Program-made: the position numbers and the translations under genes | Part shown: positions 60,341 to 64,000 of the stretch, piece by piece | How positions within the stretch are numbered: position 1 is the first letter of the stretch | Layout of the letters: the number at the start of each line of letters is the position of its first letter | The notes under the pieces: model-generated | Told to the model about the DNA's origin: nothing | The model's database searches: none | Seen by the model: only the letters and a program-made list of their open reading frames with translations | Source: an uncultured Victivallales bacterium | GTDB taxonomy: Bacteria; Verrucomicrobiota; Lentisphaeria; Victivallales; UBA1829 | Direction of reading: 5' to 3' | DNA: 64,000 nt | Assembly: GCA_944390795.1 (NCBI GenBank) | Contig: CALXRI010000006.1 | Location: forward strand, 83,409 to 147,408

Positions 60341-60750
60341 GAAGTTTTAGTTGCAACAACCCTACCATTTTCAAGGTTAAACTCTGGAGAAAATGGCCGT
60401 TTTTTCGATTTTTCCGAAATTTCCGGAAAATGGTCGTTTTTCCGCTTGGCAAACAGCCGACTTCTTGCCGTTTATCTTTGATTCCTTGTAATCGGCAAAC
60501 AGTGGGATATAGTAAACCAAGGGTCTTTATACCAATCTTTTAATAAAAGTTGTCCAACCTATGGGAGTGCGATTGGCCCCGGAAACTAAACAACTTGACT
60601 CGGTGTAAAATGCCGATAGTATCTGTTATTGCATTTTCACACATCTGCTCTGGGAGATTACAGATAGCAAACGTGAGTTGGAGCAGCCGGCATGTGGAAG
60701 TTGCTATGCTTGTCATCTTTTGCCGTAGGCCTTTCCCTCGTCTAACATGA

Positions 60751-60786
60751 AAACGGGCGAGCAGGAGAAAAGCCCGCAATCGCCCG
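60751..60786 (-). terminator. Terminator of the recombinase operon
   Basis: CGGGCGA (60754-60760) and TCGCCCG (60780-60786) can pair; read leftwards the stem is followed by TTTTC. Lies 11 bp past the stop of the HTH gene. The loop is long (19 bases), so strength is uncertain. Confidence 0.4.
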
Positions 60787-60796
60787 CTGTTGCTTG

Positions 60797-61180
60797 TTAC
60801 TGTGGAAAGAAAACCTTTTCCTGTTCCTCCCAGGAATCCGGGAAACTCTGGCGATACTGTTCCTGTAATAAGTTTACTTCCCCGGCAATGATCTTGTGGA
60901 TAATTTTCGGGGAAAGCAAAGTCAGGCGAATTGTCCGTGCCACTGCTCCGGGGTCGATGCCAAGCACATTGGCAAGTTCGGCAATGTTTTTGAATTTGCC
61001 TTCATCGATCATCTTCTGCCAGCGATATGCTCTTGCGATACTCAGGAGAAGAGGAGAAGATCCCGCATCCTCGGAATCCGGCATAATCATCTTTTTCCGC
61101 TGTCCGCAGATCTTGAAAACGATCGGCAACGTAATCAGCAGGTTCCCGTTTTCCAGAATTTCAATTTGATTCTTCGGCAT
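60797..61180 (-). CDS. HTH protein of the recombinase operon (ParB/KorB-like HTH)
   Basis: A 127-residue protein with a helix-turn-helix region at about 65-105 (NIAELANVLGIDPGAVARTIR, then LSPKIIHKIIAGEV). This LSPxIxxxI.G pattern after an HTH is typical of ParB/KorB-type DNA-binding domains and of small proteins that accompany DUF2924 and serine recombinases in mobile elements. It has a basic N-terminus. Starts within the end of the recombinase gene (20-bp overlap), so the two are translationally coupled. Might act as an accessory or regulator of the recombinase. Confidence 0.65.
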   Translation of the reverse strand: MPKNQIEILENGNLLITLPIVFKICGQRKKMIMPDSEDAGSSPLLLSIARAYRWQKMIDEGKFKNIAELANVLGIDPGAVARTIRLTLLSPKIIHKIIAGEVNLLQEQYRQSFPDSWEEQEKVFFPQ

Positions 61181-62447
61181 TTGCCAGCTCCTCCAGCAGA
61201 GTTTTGACTCCGGAGCATTTCAGCTCTACGGAAAGTTTATTTTCATAAATGATGACCTTCTCAATCAGAAGAGCGGTCAGGCGATTGGCTTCTCCCGGTG
61301 TGATTTCTTCCCAGAAAATTCCCTGAAGGGCTTCAGTGATATCCACACCTGGCATATTCAAAGCTGCTGCCAGACGCATAATGATTGTCGGCGACTGAAG
61401 AAATTTCCGCAACTGCTCCCGGACATTTTTTTCAATTTCTCCCGCAGATACCTGATGCACGGGACAATGGGGTTCCCCACGTTTTGCATCCTTCACGCAG
61501 AGATAATAAAAGTATTTCTTTCCATTCTTCCTGGAATAAGTCGGCATCATGGAACATCCACAGTGCCCGCATTTCAGGATTCCTTTGAGCGGGGCGACAA
61601 TTTCGACATTCCTGCTCCGGTCCGGAATTCGATCATTTGCAGAAAGAATTTCCCTCGACCGGTTCCAGACGGCCAGATCAACAATAGCCTCCTGTTCTCC
61701 TTCGCAAATGGTTCCCTTGTATTTCACCTCTCCGATGTAGGTATGATTTTCCAGAATCCGGTATATATGACTGGCATCCCAGATTTTTCCCTGCTTTGTC
61801 TTTATCCCGTCACGGTTCAACTCCCTTGCGATCAGTTTGGGAGACTGAACCTCAATAAACCGCTGAAAGATTCTTTGAATGACCCGTGCTTCTTCCGGCT
61901 CAACAACCAGCTTTTTGTTTTCCACGCGGTATCCCATTGGAACACTGCCGCCGACCCATTTGCCTTTCTTCCGGCTGGCCGCCATCTTGTCGCGAACCCG
62001 CTCGGTGATGACCTCCCGCTCATATTGCGCGAAGGTGATGAGAATATTGAGCATCATGCGCCCGGCGCTGGTGGCGGTATTGATTTCCTGCGTCACCGCG
62101 ACGAACTGTGTGCCCCATTCGTCAAATTTCTTGGAGAGGTCTGCAAAATCACAGATGGATCGGGAGAGTCGGTCGATCTTGTAAACCACGATGATGTCGA
62201 CCAGCCCGGCTTCACAGTCGGCAAGGAGCTGCTGAAGCGCCGGGCGTTTCATATTGCCGCCGGAATATCCTCCGTCGTCATAACGAGTCGGGAGGCAGAC
62301 CCATCCGTTGGCTTTCTGACTGGCGATATAGGCTTCGCCAGCCTCCCGTTGAGCATCCAGACTGTTGAATTCCTGATCCAGTCCTTCCTCAACGGACTTG
62401 CGTGTGTAAATCGCGCATCTCTTCTTTGGAATCGTCTGCATCACCAT
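61161..62447 (-). CDS. Large serine recombinase
   Basis: A 428-residue site-specific recombinase of the resolvase/invertase superfamily. N-terminal catalytic domain with YTRKS (nucleophile Ser at residue 18), KIDRLSRS and ERVRDKMAASRKKG; a recombinase domain (about 170-265) with GTICEGEQEAIVD; a zinc ribbon (CGHCGCS, then a CxxC-type HCPVH) and a C-terminal helical region. Short for a large serine integrase, as typical for elements that carry DUF2924. The ATG at 62447 is preferred as it overlaps the upstream stop (TGATG). It would excise or integrate the element whose edge is seen here. Confidence 0.9.
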   Translation of the reverse strand: MVMQTIPKKRCAIYTRKSVEEGLDQEFNSLDAQREAGEAYIASQKANGWVCLPTRYDDGGYSGGNMKRPALQQLLADCEAGLVDIIVVYKIDRLSRSICDFADLSKKFDEWGTQFVAVTQEINTATSAGRMMLNILITFAQYEREVITERVRDKMAASRKKGKWVGGSVPMGYRVENKKLVVEPEEARVIQRIFQRFIEVQSPKLIARELNRDGIKTKQGKIWDASHIYRILENHTYIGEVKYKGTICEGEQEAIVDLAVWNRSREILSANDRIPDRSRNVEIVAPLKGILKCGHCGCSMMPTYSRKNGKKYFYYLCVKDAKRGEPHCPVHQVSAGEIEKNVREQLRKFLQSPTIIMRLAAALNMPGVDITEALQGIFWEEITPGEANRLTALLIEKVIIYENKLSVELKCSGVKTLLEELANAEESN

Positions 62448-62878
62448 CACTTCACCCCGAAAAAGAGTTTGCCGTTCCAGCGAGTCCCGGTAATTTCGCG
62501 GGCGATGGCGGAAAGCGATTGATAGACCGTTCCGTCATATTCGAATTTTCCATTCCCGAGAGCCGTCACTTCATATTTTTTACCTTTCCAGACCCTCTGG
62601 TAGCGAGTTCCGCACACATGGGAAACTCCATTTTTTCCATACCGGAGATTTGCCTGGGGATCGCCGTCTGCAATCTGCTCAAGAAGTTGCCGGTCCGCTT
62701 CGGAGAGTCCGCCGTAATAAATCTCTTGAATCCGGTAGGCAAGACGGCGGCGCAGGTTTGCAATATTGGTCTGCCCCGGTTCAAAGCCAAAGAGTTCACA
62801 GAATTTTTCCCGAAGTTCTGCCTGATTCATCAGATCCAGCAACTCCAGCTGCCGTTTTACCTCAGATTCATTCATCAT
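62447..62878 (-). CDS. DUF2924 protein
   Basis: A 143-residue protein of the DUF2924 family, nearly always encoded immediately before a serine recombinase in prophage-like elements. Landmarks: LRRRLAYRIQEIYYGGLSE in the first half and GTRYQRVWKGKKYEVTALGNG, then YQSLSAIAREITGTRWNGKLFFG at the end. The role is unknown; the constant neighbourhood suggests a directionality or accessory factor. ATG 62878 follows AGGGG by 7 bases and overlaps the previous stop (ATGATG). Confidence 0.85.
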   Translation of the reverse strand: MMNESEVKRQLELLDLMNQAELREKFCELFGFEPGQTNIANLRRRLAYRIQEIYYGGLSEADRQLLEQIADGDPQANLRYGKNGVSHVCGTRYQRVWKGKKYEVTALGNGKFEYDGTVYQSLSAIAREITGTRWNGKLFFGVK

Positions 62879-63018
62879 GCCGTAACCCCTTTGCTTTTCT
62901 CTATATACAAGCATTTATCCCTGCGTTTATCCAGTTCTTTTGCCTTGATTCTGCGAAGAACTGCGGCAATCAGATCGATCGCCTGACGAATATTTTCGGG
63001 AAGTTCCCGTTTATCCAT
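62875..63018 (-). CDS. Small phage protein, 47 residues
   Basis: A 47-residue protein beginning MDKRELPENIRQAIDLIAAV and ending KSKGVTA; helical and rich in Lys and Arg. AGGAG lies 8 bases before ATG 63018, and it overlaps the terminase gene by 8 bases at the start and the DUF2924 gene by 4 bases at the end (TGATG). Size and position suggest a small accessory protein of the terminase-recombinase operon. No family known to me. Confidence 0.6.
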   Translation of the reverse strand: MDKRELPENIRQAIDLIAAVLRRIKAKELDKRRDKCLYIEKSKGVTA

Positions 63019-63868
63019 TTTTCTGTCTCCTGAGTTCGGAAAGTTTGAGTCTGCCGTTTTGAGGAATCACGCCAGGGCGTTTGTCGGAAAGGCGGATCAT
63101 CGGCTTGCGGTCAAGCTTCGCGGGAAACGTCTCGGGCAGAGACGCGCCGAGCATGGATCCGCAGACCGCACAGCCCGCGACACAGTCCAGAAAGTGGTTG
63201 TCGTGCGACTGCGGCTTGAGTTTCCACTCGTCGACCGTGCGGCCGCGCCCCTGTGTTTTGACGCGGTATTCGGCGGTCAGATGCTCCGCGAAGAGCTGAT
63301 GAGCTCCGGGGATCCGTCCGTAGAGCGTGAGCGACCCCTTGTCGCCGACGGGAACCGCGAGCCGCGCGTGAATGAAACTCTTCCAGTAGTTCGTGTCGTA
63401 GATGACATGCCGGATCGCCCGTTTCCCGGCGACATTCGGAATCATCCAGTTGAACCCGAGCCGGTCGCCCTGCTGTTTGCGGTATTCGGTCATGGGTTTC
63501 GAGGATGCGCCAACGTATCTGCCATGCGACGGCAGGATCACTCCGGCGTGGGAACTCTGACGGCAGAACTGATAGACGACATCGGTTGACTGTCCCCAGT
63601 TCGCATCCACGAGGGCGCGTTCGATTTTCAGGACAGCCCCGTCCTCGCGCTCCCACTCGCGCCCGAGGCATTCATCGGTCAGCGCGGACAACGCGGCGTA
63701 CAAGGCCCCCTCGAAGCCCGCTTTCGGGAAGAGCGTCTGAATGCTCGGATTCGCATCGGCAAGCGAATACTCGTGCCGGTGCTGATCCGGCCATGAGCCG
63801 TAGTCGATGACCGCGCCGGTGAAGTCCTCCGCCCATGCGATCACCACATAGAAAAGCAGCGCTTTCTG
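63011..63868 (-). CDS. Phage terminase large subunit (GpA type), 3' exon
   Basis: About 285 residues of the C-terminal half of a GpA-type terminase large subunit, the DNA-packaging motor and nuclease. The nuclease-domain features are IDYGSWPDQ, the repeated Trp/Gln/His-rich segments and SHDNHFLDCVAGCAVCGSM, like the NExLDC motif at the end of GpA proteins. The N-terminal ATPase half is absent: upstream in the same frame comes FYVVIAWAED, then the reading frame runs into sequence that resembles the end of a group II intron. So the gene is either split by that intron or cut off. The GTG at 63847 is not believed to be its real start. Confidence 0.75.
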   Translation of the reverse strand, partial: QKALLFYVVIAWAEDFTGAVIDYGSWPDQHRHEYSLADANPSIQTLFPKAGFEGALYAALSALTDECLGREWEREDGAVLKIERALVDANWGQSTDVVYQFCRQSSHAGVILPSHGRYVGASSKPMTEYRKQQGDRLGFNWMIPNVAGKRAIRHVIYDTNYWKSFIHARLAVPVGDKGSLTLYGRIPGAHQLFAEHLTAEYRVKTQGRGRTVDEWKLKPQSHDNHFLDCVAGCAVCGSMLGASLPETFPAKLDRKPMIRLSDKRPGVIPQNGRLKLSELRRQKNG

Positions 63869-64000
63869 ATCGGGTAGGAAGAAACTGTTACCAGTTTCCT
63901 CCCCCCTAAGAACCGTACGTGCGAGATGCCGCCTCGGAAGGAATTGACTTGCAGAACTACTGCAATTTCATGATCCATGTGGAAATTCCGTGGAATCCTA
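63869..64000 (-). mobile_element. Group II intron, 3' end (domains V-VI), running past window
   Basis: Read on the minus strand, the sequence has the domain V 3' strand CGCACGTACGGTTCTTAG, then GGGGGGAGGAAACTG, a GTAA-type loop, CAGTTTCTTCCTACCCGAT. The last part can fold as domain VI with a bulged A (in CCTACCC) 8 bases before the end GAT, a typical branch point. After it the terminase frame resumes with CAG AAA GCG. The complementary 5' strand of domain V is not evident in the 60 bases before it, so the copy may be degenerate. The reverse transcriptase would lie beyond 64000. Confidence 0.5.

Larger units (their letters stand above)
60055..60796. other. Gene-poor edge of the second mobile element
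   Basis: About 740 bp between the tRNA-Pro terminator and the last minus-strand gene of the recombinase operon. It contains repeats of GTAGAGGTCG, A/T-rich blocks and a terminator for the HTH gene. No gene is supportable; the open frames that run back through the tRNA on the minus strand are artefacts. The element boundary (attachment site) must lie in this stretch or just right of the tRNA. Confidence 0.5.

Noticed and set aside
59946..60452. Minus-strand frames with GATGFEPATSTSRT and GDWIRTSDL
   Set aside because: They are the complement of tRNA-Pro and its flank, another common artefact.

Overview
The window looks like a chromosomal segment of a Gram-negative bacterium with mid-to-high GC: it has an outer-membrane secretin, an RND efflux pump and diaminopimelate genes. 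Starts usually carry strong AGGAG-type ribosome binding sites, and recognisable promoters are TTGAxx-N15-17-TAtxxT. A Tad locus wired to FHA and Ser/Thr kinase proteins, together with phage proteins of this style, makes me lean towards the PVC group (Lentisphaerota, Victivallis-like). That assignment is inference only.

Region 1 (1-16.6 kb) is a Tad (Flp) pilus locus in two convergent operons. The rightward operon has two tandem pilins, a terminator, prepilin peptidase, three TadE/TadG-like pseudopilins, a small membrane protein and a Ser/Thr kinase. The leftward operon has CpaB/RcpC, secretin, an FHA-TadA ATPase fusion, TadB, TadC, two membrane-anchored FHA proteins, a third pilin-like peptide and an HExxH membrane protein. 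One kinase with three FHA proteins suggests that pilus assembly is controlled by threonine phosphorylation.

Region 2 (16.9-30.5 kb) is ordinary chromosome: MarR regulator plus RND adaptor and pump, CPBP protease, an STT3-like membrane protein, MTA phosphorylase, a secreted protein of unknown function, an AraC regulator, tRNA-Gly(CCC), a 2[4Fe-4S] ferredoxin, a dapF-dapA-SGNH hydrolase operon and tRNA-Arg(TCT).

Region 3 (30.8-56.55 kb) is an incomplete prophage of podovirus type. It has a scaffold-like protein, a small zinc finger, an N4-gp56-type major capsid protein, adaptor proteins, collagen-like and beta-rich fibres, two BspA-like leucine-rich-repeat receptor proteins, holin-like and lipoprotein genes, internal virion proteins and a portal. 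On the opposite strand are a tail-nozzle protein and a huge polyvalent protein. It has no integrase, terminase, replication gene or repressor. At about 56.55 kb the polyvalent gene and a divergent HsdR_N-type gene are both cut off at their 5' ends, so I read this point as a deletion or rearrangement junction.

Region 4 (57.3-60.05 kb) returns to chromosome-like genes: a TM2/zinc-ribbon protein, a QueD-like protein with a zinc-ribbon tail, a Fur-family regulator and tRNA-Pro(CGG). Region 5 (60.1 kb to the end) is the edge of a second mobile element on the minus strand: terminase large subunit, a 47-residue protein, a DUF2924 protein, a large serine recombinase and an HTH protein. The terminase gene appears to be interrupted by the 3' end of a group II intron at the window edge.
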